From Geodermatophilus sabuli (lineage in GTDB: Bacteria; Actinomycetota; Actinomycetes; Mycobacteriales; Geodermatophilaceae), in NCBI RefSeq assembly GCF_010686765.1, contig NZ_JAAGWF010000007.1, positions 62,001 to 126,000 on the forward strand: a stretch of 64,000 nucleotides of DNA, read 5' to 3'. Each line of letters starts with the position of its first letter. Positions within the stretch are counted from its first letter, which is position 1. A model generated the notes under the pieces. It saw nothing but the letters and a program-made list of their open reading frames with translations, was not told the origin of the DNA and ran no database searches. Below are positions 41,447 to 49,893 of the stretch, in pieces. A program made the position numbers and the translations under genes.

Positions 41447-44383
41447 GTGGCCATGCGGCCCCCCGTGTCCGTGCCCGCGCTCTCGCGGCGCGCGAAGGTG
41501 GTCATCGGGGCCATCGGCGTGCTGCTGGTGCTGTTCACGGCCATCGGGACCTTGACCAACGTCTACGTCGACTACCTGTGGTTCGACGAGACCGGTTACA
41601 CCGGGGTCTTCTGGACCGAACTGCAGACCCGCGCGCTGCTGTTCGCCGTCGCCGGGGTCGCCACCGGCGGCCTGACGGCGCTCGCCATCCACCTCGCCTA
41701 CCGGTTCCGTCCCACCTTCCGGCCCATGTCGCTGGAGCAGCAGAACCTCGAGCGCTACCGCCAGTCCCTGGAGCCGCGGCGCACCCTGGTGCTCACCGCC
41801 GTCGGGGTCGTCCTGGGCCTGTTCGCCGGGTTCACCGCCCAGAGCAACTGGGAGACCTGGCTGAGCTTCCGGAACTCGACCGACTTCGGACAGGTCGACC
41901 CCCAGTTCGGCGTCGACCTGTCCTTCTTCGTCTTCGACTACCCCTTCTACCGGCTGCTCCTGGGCTTCGGCTTCGCCATCGTGCTGCTCGCGCTGATCGG
42001 CTCGCTGCTGACCCACTACGTCTTCGGCGGCCTGCGGCTGCAGACGCCGGGGCAGAAGTTGACGTCGGCGGCGATGGTGCAGCTGTCGGTGCTGCTCGGC
42101 GCGTTCGTCGCGCTCAAGGCGCTGGCCTACTGGCTGGACCGCTACGGGCTGGTCTACTCCGACCGCGGTGAGCTGTTCACCGGTGCCAGCTACACCGACG
42201 TCAACGCGCTGCTGCCGGCCAAGACGATCCTGGTGTTCGCGGCGGCGGTGTGCGCGATCGCCTTCTTCGCCAACGTCGTCGTCCGCAACTTCCGGCTGCC
42301 GGCCGCGGCGCTGGTCCTGCTGCTGCTGTCCAGCCTGGTCATCGGGGTCGCCTACCCGGCCATCGTGCAGCAGTTCGTCGTCCGGCCCAGTGCGAACGAG
42401 CGCGAGGCCGACTACATCGAGCGGGCGATCGAGTCCACCCGCGAGGCCTACGGGCTCAGCGACGTCGAGTACGTCGACTACGCCCAGCAGAGCACCGGTG
42501 ACGAGGTCGACACCGACGCCGTGCTGGCCGAGCTGCGCAACGACTCCGAGACCATCCCGAACGCGCGGCTGCTGGACCCCAACGTCCTGGCCGACACGTT
42601 CACCGCGCGCCAGCAGATCCGCAACGTGTACGGCTTCCCGGAGAAGCTCGACATCGACCGCTACACGATCGACGGCGAGACCCGTGACTACGTCGTCGCG
42701 GTGCGCGAGCTCAACAGCGAGGCGCTCAGCGAGAACCAGCAGACGTGGATCAACCGGCACACCGTCTTCACCCACGGCAACGGCTTCGTCGCAGCCCCGG
42801 CCAACCAGGTGGTCGCCGGCCAGGAGGGGGGCGAGCCGAACTTCACCACCCGTGACCTCCCCACCGTCGGCACCATCGAGGTGGAGCAGCCGCGCATCTA
42901 CTACGGGGAGCTGATCGAGGACTACTCCGTCGTCGGGGCGCCCGAGGACGCGACGCCCCGGGAGTTCGACCAGCCGGAGGACGGCTCCGACGAGGGGCAG
43001 ATCAACAACACCTACGGCGGTGAGGGCGGCGTCGCGATCGGCAGCTTCTTCCGGCAGCTGACGTTCGCGATCTACTACCGGGAGCGGAACTTCCTGCTCT
43101 CCAGCGCGGTCAACGACGCGTCCAAGGTCCTCTACGTGCGCAACCCCCGGGACCGCGTGGAGAAGGCCGCGCCGTTCCTCGACGTCGACGGCGACCCGTA
43201 CCCCGCGGTCATCGACGGCCGGGTCACCTGGATCCTCGACGGCTACACGACGTCGGACTCCTACCCCTACGCCGAGCCGATGGAGCTGGGCGAGGCGGCG
43301 TCCGACGCGCTCACCGGCACGGGGACGACGGCCCTGCCGAACGAGCAGTTCAACTACATCCGCAACTCGGTGAAGGCCACCGTCGACGCCTACGACGGCA
43401 CGGTGAGGCTGTACGAGTGGGACACCGAGGACCCGGTCCTCGAGACCTTCATGAAGGCCTTCCCGGATGCCGTGGAGCCGCGCAGCGAGATGTCGGACGA
43501 GCTGGTCCAGCACGTCCGGTACCCGGAGGACCTGTTCAAGCTGCAGCGCGACATCCTCACCCGCTACCACGTCAGCAACCCGGTCGACTTCTACAACCAG
43601 AACGACCGCTGGCAGGTGCCGGCCGACCCGACCCTGGACACCCAGGAGGCGCAGCCGCCGTACTACATCCTGGCGCAGCGCCCCGGTGACCCCGCGGCGA
43701 GCTTCCAGCTCACCAGCGCGCTCAACGCGTTCCGGCGGGAGAACCTGTCCTCCTTCATCTCCGCGTCCAGCGACCCGGAGACCTACGGGGAGATCCAGGT
43801 CCTGCAGCTGCCGGGGAACACGCCGTTCCGCGGCCCCCAGCAGGTGCAGCAGTCGTTCAACACCAACGACCAGGTGCGGCCGGACGTGACGCTGTTCAAC
43901 AGCGCCGAGTCCCAGGCGGTCTTCGGCAACCTGCTGACCCTGCCGATCGGCGGCGACGGGCTGCTCTACGTCCAGCCCCTGTACGTCGAGGGCACCGGCG
44001 AGAACTCCTTCCCGCTGCTGCGCAAGGTGCTGGTCAACTACGGCGGGCGGGTCGGCTACGCCGACACGCTGGCCGACGCGCTCGACCAGGTGTTCGGCGC
44101 CGGGGCGGGGGAGTCGGCCACGGACAGCGACGGGACGCCGGCCCCCGAGCAACCGGCCACGCCGCCGGAGGGGTCGGGCGAGACGCCGGCACCCCCGGCC
44201 GGCGATGGGAGCGATCCCACCCTGGAGCAGGCGGTCACCGACCTGGACGCCGCCCTCGAGGCGCTCAGCGAGGCCCAGCGCAGTGGCGACTTCGGCGCCC
44301 AGGGCGATGCGCTGGAGGAGCTGCAGGCGGCCGTCGAGGCCTACCAGGCGGCGCAGGCCGCCGCCGCGTCCCCCGGCGGCTGA
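41447..44383 (+). CDS. UPF0182 large integral membrane protein
   Basis: A 978-residue protein matching Rv3193c. About seven transmembrane helices occupy the first 310 residues (for example VVIGAIGVLLVLFTAIGTL, LVLTAVGVVLGLFAGFTA and ALVLLLLSSLVIGVAY). A large extracytoplasmic domain follows, with the conserved VDFYNQNDRWQVP, PPYYILAQRPGD and NYGGRVGYADTL. The tail (from about 885) is Pro/Glu-rich then a predicted coiled coil (LEQAVTDLDAALEALSEAQ). Function unknown in any species I know. The GTG start has AAGGAG upstream. The 220 bases before it hold no gene. Confidence 0.9.
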   Translation: MAMRPPVSVPALSRRAKVVIGAIGVLLVLFTAIGTLTNVYVDYLWFDETGYTGVFWTELQTRALLFAVAGVATGGLTALAIHLAYRFRPTFRPMSLEQQNLERYRQSLEPRRTLVLTAVGVVLGLFAGFTAQSNWETWLSFRNSTDFGQVDPQFGVDLSFFVFDYPFYRLLLGFGFAIVLLALIGSLLTHYVFGGLRLQTPGQKLTSAAMVQLSVLLGAFVALKALAYWLDRYGLVYSDRGELFTGASYTDVNALLPAKTILVFAAAVCAIAFFANVVVRNFRLPAAALVLLLLSSLVIGVAYPAIVQQFVVRPSANEREADYIERAIESTREAYGLSDVEYVDYAQQSTGDEVDTDAVLAELRNDSETIPNARLLDPNVLADTFTARQQIRNVYGFPEKLDIDRYTIDGETRDYVVAVRELNSEALSENQQTWINRHTVFTHGNGFVAAPANQVVAGQEGGEPNFTTRDLPTVGTIEVEQPRIYYGELIEDYSVVGAPEDATPREFDQPEDGSDEGQINNTYGGEGGVAIGSFFRQLTFAIYYRERNFLLSSAVNDASKVLYVRNPRDRVEKAAPFLDVDGDPYPAVIDGRVTWILDGYTTSDSYPYAEPMELGEAASDALTGTGTTALPNEQFNYIRNSVKATVDAYDGTVRLYEWDTEDPVLETFMKAFPDAVEPRSEMSDELVQHVRYPEDLFKLQRDILTRYHVSNPVDFYNQNDRWQVPADPTLDTQEAQPPYYILAQRPGDPAASFQLTSALNAFRRENLSSFISASSDPETYGEIQVLQLPGNTPFRGPQQVQQSFNTNDQVRPDVTLFNSAESQAVFGNLLTLPIGGDGLLYVQPLYVEGTGENSFPLLRKVLVNYGGRVGYADTLADALDQVFGAGAGESATDSDGTPAPEQPATPPEGSGETPAPPAGDGSDPTLEQAVTDLDAALEALSEAQRSGDFGAQGDALEELQAAVEAYQAAQAAAASPGG

Positions 44384-44467
44384 GGCCACGGGCGGGCCGG
44401 GCACGTCCCGGCCCGCCGTGTGGCGGGGCGCACCCCGACCCGGGTGCGCGCCGCCACGGCGACGGGG

Positions 44468-44473
44468 TAGGCT
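44468..44473 (+). promoter_or_regulatory. -10 element (TAGGCT) before the first tRNA-fMet
   Basis: TAGGCT lies 12 bases before the mature 5' end at 44486. No clear -35 is visible. Confidence 0.4.
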
Positions 44474-44485
44474 GGTCTCTACCGG

Positions 44486-44562
44486 CGCGGGGTGGAGCAG
44501 CTCGGTAGCTCGCTGGGCTCATAACCCAGAGGTCGCAGGTTCGAATCCTGCCCCCGCTACCA
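44486..44562 (+). tRNA. initiator tRNA-fMet (CAT), copy 1
   Basis: 77 bases including encoded CCA. The acceptor stem begins CGCGGGG with an unpaired first base, D-arm AGCAGCTCGGTAGCTC, anticodon arm TGGGCTCATAACCCA with anticodon CAT and the three G:C pairs that mark initiator tRNAs, T-arm GCAGGTTCGAATCCTGC. Identical to the copy at 45050. Confidence 0.97.
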
Positions 44563-44565
44563 CCA

Positions 44566-44603
44566 CCGGAACCCCGGTCCTCCTCGGAGGGCCGGGGTTC
44601 CGG
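44566..44603. terminator. hairpin after tRNA-fMet copy 1
   Basis: CCGGAACCCCGG pairs with CCGGGGTTCCGG around a TCCTCCTCGGAGGG loop that is itself self-complementary. It can also end the antisense gene at 44614. Confidence 0.82.
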
Positions 44604-44613
44604 CGTTCCTGGG

Positions 44614-44952
44614 TCAGGTGCTGCGGAGCCACTCCACGAGCCCGGCGCGGCGCGGCCGCGGGAGGTCGGCCGGGGCGCCCAGGGCGTGCCGGTCCCGGGC
44701 CGGGGGTGGGCCGGCGACCCGCGCGACGTCGGGGACGGGCGGGCGGACCGGGGCGGGCAGCCGGAGCTGGGCGAGGTCGGTCCAGGCGGTGTGCCGCAGA
44801 CCGCCGACGACGCAGCGCACCCGGACGCGGCAGCACCCGGCCTCGTCGTGCCGCCAGCCCAGCAGCTCGCCCGGGAACCAGCGGCCCGCGTGGAACACCT
44901 CCACGGCCTGCGGCGGGCCGGCGAAGCTGCTCGTCGCCACCTCCGCTCGCAC
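44614..44952 (-). CDS. small conserved-looking protein between the two tRNA genes
   Basis: A 112-residue protein. The first half is a compact predicted beta domain (VEVFHAGRWFPGELLGWRHD … CRVRVRCVVGGLRHTAWTDLAQLRLP); the second half is Pro/Arg-rich. I recall similar 'GELLGWRHD…HTAWTDL' proteins in other actinobacteria but know no function. The GTG start (44952) lacks a strong Shine-Dalgarno; coding is supported by the aromatic-rich fold-like segment and by the terminator at its end. Antisense to both flanking tRNA genes. Confidence 0.6.
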   Translation of the reverse strand: MRAEVATSSFAGPPQAVEVFHAGRWFPGELLGWRHDEAGCCRVRVRCVVGGLRHTAWTDLAQLRLPAPVRPPVPDVARVAGPPPARDRHALGAPADLPRPRRAGLVEWLRST

Positions 44953-45033
44953 GCGGGCACTGTAAGTGCCGTGACAAGCACGCTGAGTGAGGCGCGCTGT
45001 CCGGGGCGGGCGAGGGGCGGACGTGGTGGCGTG

Positions 45034-45039
45034 TATGGT
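45034..45039 (+). promoter_or_regulatory. -10 element (TATGGT) before the second tRNA-fMet
   Basis: TATGGT lies ten bases before the mature tRNA 5' end at 45050; the upstream sequence is unrelated to that of copy 1, so the two tRNA genes have separate promoters. Confidence 0.55.
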
Positions 45040-45049
45040 GGACCTGCAA

Positions 45050-45126
45050 CGCGGGGTGGAGCAGCTCGGTAGCTCGCTGGGCTCATAACCCAGAGGTCGC
45101 AGGTTCGAATCCTGCCCCCGCTACCA
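45050..45126 (+). tRNA. initiator tRNA-fMet (CAT), copy 2
   Basis: 77 bases, identical to copy 1 over the whole tRNA including CCA. Upstream and downstream flanks differ, so the similarity ends at the gene borders. Confidence 0.97.
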
Positions 45127-45128
45127 AC

Positions 45129-45166
45129 ACGGAGGGCCCGGTCACCACGGTGACCGGGCCCTCCGT
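45129..45166 (+). terminator. hairpin after tRNA-fMet copy 2
   Basis: ACGGAGGGCCCGGTCACC pairs perfectly with GGTGACCGGGCCCTCCGT, starting three bases after the tRNA CCA. Confidence 0.85.
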
Positions 45167-45184
45167 CGTCGGGGCAGCGGTGTG

Positions 45185-45213
45185 TTGTCCGGCACGCTCC
45201 GCCTCTCTAGCGT
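45185..45213 (+). promoter_or_regulatory. sigma-70-type promoter of the P450 operon
   Basis: -35 TTGTCC (45185-45190), 17-base spacer, -10 TAGCGT (45208-45213). It predicts a leader of about 28 bases containing the GGAGG used at 45248. Confidence 0.6.
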
Positions 45214-45247
45214 GACGGTCACCGCTGACTGCCGTCCGGAGGCCATC

Positions 45248-46537
45248 GTGACCGTCGACGCGCTCCCACCCGCCAGCATCGACCTCGACGCGGTGGACCT
45301 CTCCGACCGCGACTGGTGGGCCGGCCCGCCCGCGCGGCGGTACGCGACCTTCGCCCGGCTGCGGGAGGAGCGGCCGTTCGCCTTCTACGCCGAACCCGAG
45401 ATCCCGATGTTGCCGTCGGGGCCTGGCTACTGGGCGGTGACCCGCTATGCGGACGTCGAGGCCATCAGCTCCCAGCCCGCCGTCTTCTGCTCCGGGCGGG
45501 GCGCGGTGTCCATCCAGGACATCCCGGCCGACCTCAACGAGTTCTACGGCTCGCTGATCAGCATGGACGACCCGCGGCACGCCAAGATCCGCCGGATCGT
45601 GTCGAAGACCTTCACCCCGCGGATGCTCGAGCGGACCGTGGACTCCGTGCGAGCCGTCGTGGACGACGTCCTGGCGCGGGCCCGGCAGACGGCGGCGGCG
45701 CAGGGCGGGCACGTCGACGTCGTGGCGGACCTGGCCGCGCCCGTCCCGCTGCGGGTCATCTGCGACATGATGGGCATCCCCGAGGAGCACCGGGCGATGG
45801 TGCTCGCGCACTCGACCGTGATCCTGTCCGGCGGGGACCCGGAGCTCATCGAGGACCAGGAGCAGCAGCTCACCGTCTTCCTGCAGGCGGGGATGGAGCT
45901 CGCCGCGCTGATGGAGGCGCTGGCCGCCGAGCGGCTGGAGCGGCCGCGCGAGGACCTCACGACCGCGCTGGTCACGACCGACGTCGACGGGGAGCGGCTC
46001 TCCCACCAGGAGATCGCCTCGTTCTTCATCCTGCTGCTCGTGGCCGGGAACGAGACGACCCGGAACGCGATCTCCCAGGGCGTGCTCGCGCTGGCCGAGC
46101 ACCCGGAGCAGCGGGCGCGATGGGCCGGCGACCCGGGCCTGGACCGCACCGCGGTGGAGGAGGTCGTGCGCTGGGCCAGTCCGGTCACCTGGATGCGGCG
46201 CACCGCCACCCGGGACGGCGAGGTGAACGGCCACCGGTTCGCCGAGGGGGACAAGTTCCTGCTGCTCTACGGGTCGGCCAACCGCGACCCCGCGGTGTTC
46301 CGCGACCCCGAGGTGTTCGACCTCGGCCGCGACCCCAACCCGCACGTCGGCTTCGGCGCCCGGGGGCCGCACTTCTGCCTGGGCGCGCACCTCGCCCGTC
46401 GGGAGATCGCCGTGACGTTCCGGGCCCTGCTCGACCAGCTGCCCGACCTCGAGGTGACCGCCGAGCCCGACCGGCTGCACTCGTCGTTCGTCAACGGCAT
46501 CAAGCGGCTGCCGGCCCGGCTGACCGGCGTCCGCTGA
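45248..46537 (+). CDS. cytochrome P450
   Basis: A 429-residue soluble bacterial P450. The I-helix oxygen-binding motif is VAGNETTRN (about 264-272), the K-helix ExxR is EEVVRWASPV, and the heme loop FGARGPHFCLGAHLAR holds the cysteine thiolate near 377. Substrate unknown; the family assignment within CYP cannot be made from motifs alone. GTG 45248 has GGAGG five bases upstream. The ferredoxin gene overlaps its stop (TGATG), so the redox partner is made with it; a ferredoxin reductase must come from elsewhere. Confidence 0.94.
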   Translation: MTVDALPPASIDLDAVDLSDRDWWAGPPARRYATFARLREERPFAFYAEPEIPMLPSGPGYWAVTRYADVEAISSQPAVFCSGRGAVSIQDIPADLNEFYGSLISMDDPRHAKIRRIVSKTFTPRMLERTVDSVRAVVDDVLARARQTAAAQGGHVDVVADLAAPVPLRVICDMMGIPEEHRAMVLAHSTVILSGGDPELIEDQEQQLTVFLQAGMELAALMEALAAERLERPREDLTTALVTTDVDGERLSHQEIASFFILLLVAGNETTRNAISQGVLALAEHPEQRARWAGDPGLDRTAVEEVVRWASPVTWMRRTATRDGEVNGHRFAEGDKFLLLYGSANRDPAVFRDPEVFDLGRDPNPHVGFGARGPHFCLGAHLARREIAVTFRALLDQLPDLEVTAEPDRLHSSFVNGIKRLPARLTGVR

Positions 46538-46749
46538 TGCGCATCACCGTCGACCGCGAGCTCTGCATCGGTTCGGGCGCCTGCGAGGCGCTGCTGCCCG
46601 ACGTCTTCGAGGTGGGGGACGACGGTGTGGTGACCGTGCTCCGGCCCGAGGTGGACCCGGACGTGGCGGACGAGGTCCGTGACGCCGTCGCGCAGTGCCC
46701 CACCGGCGCGCTCGCACTGGCGAGTGAGGGGGACGGCCCGGCGGGGTAG
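46537..46749 (+). CDS. P450-partner ferredoxin, 3Fe-4S type
   Basis: A 70-residue ferredoxin. ELCIGSGACEALLP and VAQCPTGAL provide three cluster cysteines; the second position of a 4Fe cluster is Gly/Ser, which indicates a [3Fe-4S] ferredoxin as usual for actinobacterial P450 systems. The ATG overlaps the P450 stop. It delivers electrons to the P450. Confidence 0.93.
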   Translation: MRITVDRELCIGSGACEALLPDVFEVGDDGVVTVLRPEVDPDVADEVRDAVAQCPTGALALASEGDGPAG

Positions 46750-46759
46750 GGCCCGGGTC

Positions 46760-47044
46760 ATGGAGCCCACTGTGCACGACGCCCCGGAGGCCAACCGGTA
46801 CGAGATCCGCGACGGCGAGCAGTTGCTCGGCCACGCCGACTACCAGCGGCGGGGGGACACGGTGGTGTTCACGCACACCGAGGTCGACCAGGACTCCGGC
46901 CGTACGGGGCTCGGCAGCACGCTGGTCCGCGCGGCCCTCGACGACGTGCGCGCCCGCGGCGGGGCCGTCGTTCCGCAGTGCTCCTTCGTCCGCGGCTACA
47001 TCGAGAAGCACGAGGAGTACGCCGACCTCGTCCAGGCCCGCTGA
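46760..47044 (+). CDS. GNAT-like N-acetyltransferase (COG2388 type)
   Basis: A 94-residue minimal GNAT domain. VVFTHTEVDQDSGRTGLGSTLVRAALDD contains the acetyl-CoA pyrophosphate loop (R-x-G-L-G-S), and VVPQCSFVRGYIEKHEEY is the conserved C-terminal strand with a cysteine. The family includes human GTLF-like N-acetyltransferase-related proteins; substrate unknown. It follows the ferredoxin by ten bases and may be in the P450 transcript. Confidence 0.85.
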   Translation: MEPTVHDAPEANRYEIRDGEQLLGHADYQRRGDTVVFTHTEVDQDSGRTGLGSTLVRAALDDVRARGGAVVPQCSFVRGYIEKHEEYADLVQAR

Positions 47045-47078
47045 GGGGCGGCCCCGTTCCACCTGGCAGTGCGACCGC

Positions 47079-47131
47079 CTGCAGGGTCCCGACGCGAGCC
47101 TGCGAGCGGTGGGGCAGGGGGTCCTCTCTCA
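47079..47131 (-). repeat. stop-codon palindromic repeat, copy E
   Basis: The minus strand from the VOC gene stop reads TGAGAGAGGACCCCC, TGCCCCACCGCTCGCAGGC, TCGCGTCGGGACCCTGCAGG. It differs at only a few positions from copies A and B. Confidence 0.75.
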
Positions 47132-47638
47132 GAGCACGTGGTGGCCGTACATCTCCCCGAGCGGGTCGGCGATGAGCTCGATGCGGGCGCCGTCGGGGTC
47201 GCGGAAGTAGACGGAGACGCCGCTGTGCACGGCGTGCTCCACGCCGGCGTCGGTGAGCCGCTCGACCAGCTCGGCCCAGCGGTCGGGGTCGACGCTGATC
47301 GCGCAGTGGTGCAGCCCGCCCAGCACCTCGGCGTACGGGCCGACGTCCAGGCCGGGGAAGTCGAAGAAGGCCAGCAGGTTGCCGTGGCCGATGTCGAAGA
47401 AGAAGTGCGACGAGCCGGGGTAGTCGCGGTTCTCGATCAGCTCGGTCAGCGGGAAGCCCAGCACGTCCTGGTAGAAGCGGACGGTCCGCTCGACGTCACT
47501 GCTGATCAGCGCGGTGTGGTGCAGGCCACGGGCGGTCGAGGCCGGCCGGTCGCCGGCCGGGCGCAGGTGCGCTTCCCGGATGCGGGCCCGCTCCCGCTCG
47601 ATCGCGGTCGGGTCGGTGTCGCTGTCGGTGGTGCTCAT
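47129..47638 (-). CDS. VOC-superfamily (glyoxalase/dioxygenase-fold) protein
   Basis: A 169-residue protein with two paired beta-alpha-beta-beta-beta units. Possible metal ligands are His in GLHHTALISSD, His/Glu in LGGLHHCAISVD and Glu in DPDGARIELIAD. FYQDVLGFPLTELIENRDYPGSSHFFFDIG is a typical VOC segment. Function unknown; lactoylglutathione lyase-type, dioxygenase or resistance roles all share this fold. ATG 47638 has AGGA upstream. Divergent from the next gene. Confidence 0.83.
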   Translation of the reverse strand: MSTTDSDTDPTAIERERARIREAHLRPAGDRPASTARGLHHTALISSDVERTVRFYQDVLGFPLTELIENRDYPGSSHFFFDIGHGNLLAFFDFPGLDVGPYAEVLGGLHHCAISVDPDRWAELVERLTDAGVEHAVHSGVSVYFRDPDGARIELIADPLGEMYGHHVL

Positions 47639-47730
47639 GAGCGCATCCTGCACGGGTCGGGCGGCGGAGGGCACACCCACTGCGACGAGGATCTCGCCTG
47701 CTGGCCAGGTCCCGGCCACCTGCGGCTGCG

Positions 47731-48612
47731 ATGGTGGTGACCGTGCGTGTGCTCGTGACCGGGTGGTTCAGCTTCGACGAGGTGATCGCCACCGTCGGCG
47801 ACGAGCTGGGCGCCGACGTGGTGACCGGCTGGCTGCACGAGCTGGGGGTCGACCACGACGTGGCCTGGGCGCCCTACCTCGAGCGGGGGGTGCACTGGCG
47901 CGACGTCGACCCGTCCGCGTACACCCATCTGGTCTTCGTCAGCGGCCCGCTCGCCGACCGGCCGCTGCTGCGGGAGCTGAGCGCGGCCTTCGCCGGGAGC
48001 CGGCGGTGGGCGGTCAACGTGTCGGTGGTCGAGGACACCGCGCGGGCGCTGTTCGACCGCGTCTGGGAGCGCGACGCGTCGGGGGTCGCCCGCCCCGACC
48101 TCGCGGTCGAGGGCTCCGTGCCCGAGGCGCCGGTGATCGCCGTGGCGTTCACCCCGGCCCAAGGGGAGTACGGGGAGCGGAGCGAGGCCGACCGGGTGCG
48201 TGGGGCGATCGAGGAGTGGCTCGCCGTCCGCGCCCTGCCGTGGTTCGAGGTGGACATGGACCTCTACGAGAAGCCGCACCCGCGGCGGCCGGTGCAGGTC
48301 GAGGCCCTGCTCCGCCGGGCGGACGTCGTCGTCAGCATGCGGCTGCACGCCCTCGTGCTGGGCCTCAGGCACGGCCGGCCGGTCATCGCCTGCGACCCGA
48401 TCGCCGGCGGAGCGAAGGTCACCGCGCAGGCGGCCGCGCTGGACTGGCCGGAGGTGCTGTCCGCCGAGGAGGTCACCACCGCGGCGCTGGACGCGGCGCT
48501 GGACCGGTGCCTGTCCGGCCTGCTGACCGGCCGGGTCGGCGCCGCCGCGGACCGGGGCGCGGCCGGCAACGCCCGGGCGCGGGCCTGGTTCGCCGAGCAG
48601 CTCGCCGGCTGA
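47731..48612 (+). CDS. polysaccharide pyruvyl transferase-like protein
   Basis: A 293-residue glycosyltransferase-B-like protein of the polysaccharide pyruvyltransferase superfamily. Landmarks are VLVTGWFSFDEVIATVGDEL at the N-terminus, THLVFVSGPLAD, RADVVVSMRLHALVLGLRHGRPVIACD (the most conserved segment, with the SxRLH motif) and GGAKVTAQAAAL. It might modify a wall polysaccharide or act as an S-layer-related enzyme; no sugar genes are adjacent. The start could also be GTG 47743, which would match the usual R-V-L-V-T-G opening. Confidence 0.78.
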   Translation: MVVTVRVLVTGWFSFDEVIATVGDELGADVVTGWLHELGVDHDVAWAPYLERGVHWRDVDPSAYTHLVFVSGPLADRPLLRELSAAFAGSRRWAVNVSVVEDTARALFDRVWERDASGVARPDLAVEGSVPEAPVIAVAFTPAQGEYGERSEADRVRGAIEEWLAVRALPWFEVDMDLYEKPHPRRPVQVEALLRRADVVVSMRLHALVLGLRHGRPVIACDPIAGGAKVTAQAAALDWPEVLSAEEVTTAALDAALDRCLSGLLTGRVGAAADRGAAGNARARAWFAEQLAG

Positions 48613-48676
48613 GACAACGACCCCCTCCTCCCCACCCCTCGCACGCTCGGGGCGGTGCCCGGGAGGGGGCCGTTCA
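48610..48676. repeat. stop-codon palindromic repeat, copy H (convergent)
   Basis: The plus-strand stop begins TGAGACAACGACCCCCTCC, followed by CCCCTCGCACGCTCGGGG and CGGTGCCCGGGAGGGGGCC; the far end TTCAGG contains the stop of metB. GACCCCCTCC and GGGAGGGGGCC pair. Confidence 0.72.
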
Positions 48677-49813
48677 GGCCAGTGCCTGGTCCAGGTCGGC
48701 CAGCAGGTCCTCGGCGTCCTCGATGCCGACCGAGAGCCGCACGAGGTCGGCCGGCACCTCCAGCGGCGAGCCCGCGGCACTGGCGTGGGTCATCCGCGCC
48801 GGGTGCTCGATGAGCGACTCCACGCCGCCGAGGGACTCGGCGAGGGTGAACACCCGCGCCCGCTCGCAGACCCGCAGCGCCGCCTCCTCCCCGCCGGTCA
48901 GCCGGAAGGAGAGCATGCCGCCGAAGCCGGACATCTGCCGTGCGGCGACGTCGTGGCCGGGGTGGTCGGGGAGGCCGGGGTAGAGCACCGAGCCGACGGC
49001 GGGGTGGCCGAGCAGGAACTCGGCGATGCAGGCGGCGTTCGCGCCGTGCCGGTCCATCCGGACGCCGAGGGTCTTGATCCCGCGCAGCACGAGCCAGGCG
49101 TCGAACGGCCCGTTCACCGCGCCCATGGCGTTCTGGTGGTAGGCCAGCCGGTCGGCCAGCTCGTCGTCACCGACCACGAGGGCGCCGCCCACCACGTCGG
49201 AGTGGCCGCCCAGGTACTTGGTCGTCGAGTGCACGACCACGTCGGCGCCCAGGGTGAGCGGCCGCTGCAGGTAGGGCGAGGCGAAGGTGTTGTCGACGAC
49301 CAGCAGCGCGCCGTGCTCGTGCGCGAACTCCGCCAGGCGGGCGATGTCGGCGATGTTGAGCAGCGGGTTGGTCGGCGTCTCGCACCAGATGACGCGGGTC
49401 GTGGGCCGCATGACCGACCGCAGGGCGTCGAGGTCGTTGAGGTCGGCCGGGGAGTGCTCGACGCCCCACGGGGCGGCGACCCTCGAGATCAGGCGGAAGG
49501 TGCCCCCGTAGGCGTCCCCGCCCAGGACGACGTGGCTGCCCGGCTCGCACACGGTCCGCAGCAGGGTGTCCTCCGCGGCCAGGCCGGAGGCGAAGGCCAG
49601 CCCGGTGGTGCCCTCCTCGAGCGCGGCCAGGGCCTCCTGGAGTGCCGTCCGGGTGGGGTTGCCGCTGCGGCTGTACTCGTAGCCACCGCGCAGACCGCCG
49701 ACGCCGTCCTGCTTGTAGGTCGTCGTGAGGTGCAGCGGGGGGATCACCGCGCCGGTGGCCGGGTCGGGGTCCTGCCCGGCGTGGATCGCCCGGGTGTTGA
49801 AGCCGCCATCCAT
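48674..49813 (-). CDS. metB: cystathionine gamma-synthase/lyase
   Basis: A 379-residue PLP enzyme of the Cys/Met metabolism family. Conserved features: [11 protein letters not shown], the PLP lysine in [26 protein letters not shown] and the C-terminal [18 protein letters not shown]. It converts O-succinyl (or O-acetyl) homoserine and cysteine to cystathionine, or cleaves cystathionine. With the cystathionine beta-synthase just upstream it forms a transsulfuration pair, as in M. tuberculosis Rv1077-Rv1079. ATG 49813 is chosen over longer frames because the protein then starts at the conserved [11 protein letters not shown]. Confidence 0.93.
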   Translation of the reverse strand: MDGGFNTRAIHAGQDPDPATGAVIPPLHLTTTYKQDGVGGLRGGYEYSRSGNPTRTALQEALAALEEGTTGLAFASGLAAEDTLLRTVCEPGSHVVLGGDAYGGTFRLISRVAAPWGVEHSPADLNDLDALRSVMRPTTRVIWCETPTNPLLNIADIARLAEFAHEHGALLVVDNTFASPYLQRPLTLGADVVVHSTTKYLGGHSDVVGGALVVGDDELADRLAYHQNAMGAVNGPFDAWLVLRGIKTLGVRMDRHGANAACIAEFLLGHPAVGSVLYPGLPDHPGHDVAARQMSGFGGMLSFRLTGGEEAALRVCERARVFTLAESLGGVESLIEHPARMTHASAAGSPLEVPADLVRLSVGIEDAEDLLADLDQALA

Positions 49814-49893
49814 GGCCCGACTCCGACCTCGTTCCGCTCCCCGCTCGCTGGCGCTCGCTGCGATGGTCGCTCGGGCGTCGTCTTCGGCGGGCG

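Noticed and set aside
44486-45126. Duplicate tRNA genes as attachment sites of an integrated element
   Set aside because: Only about 490 bases and one small gene lie between them, with no integrase or excisionase; the identity covers the full tRNA rather than a 3' fragment.
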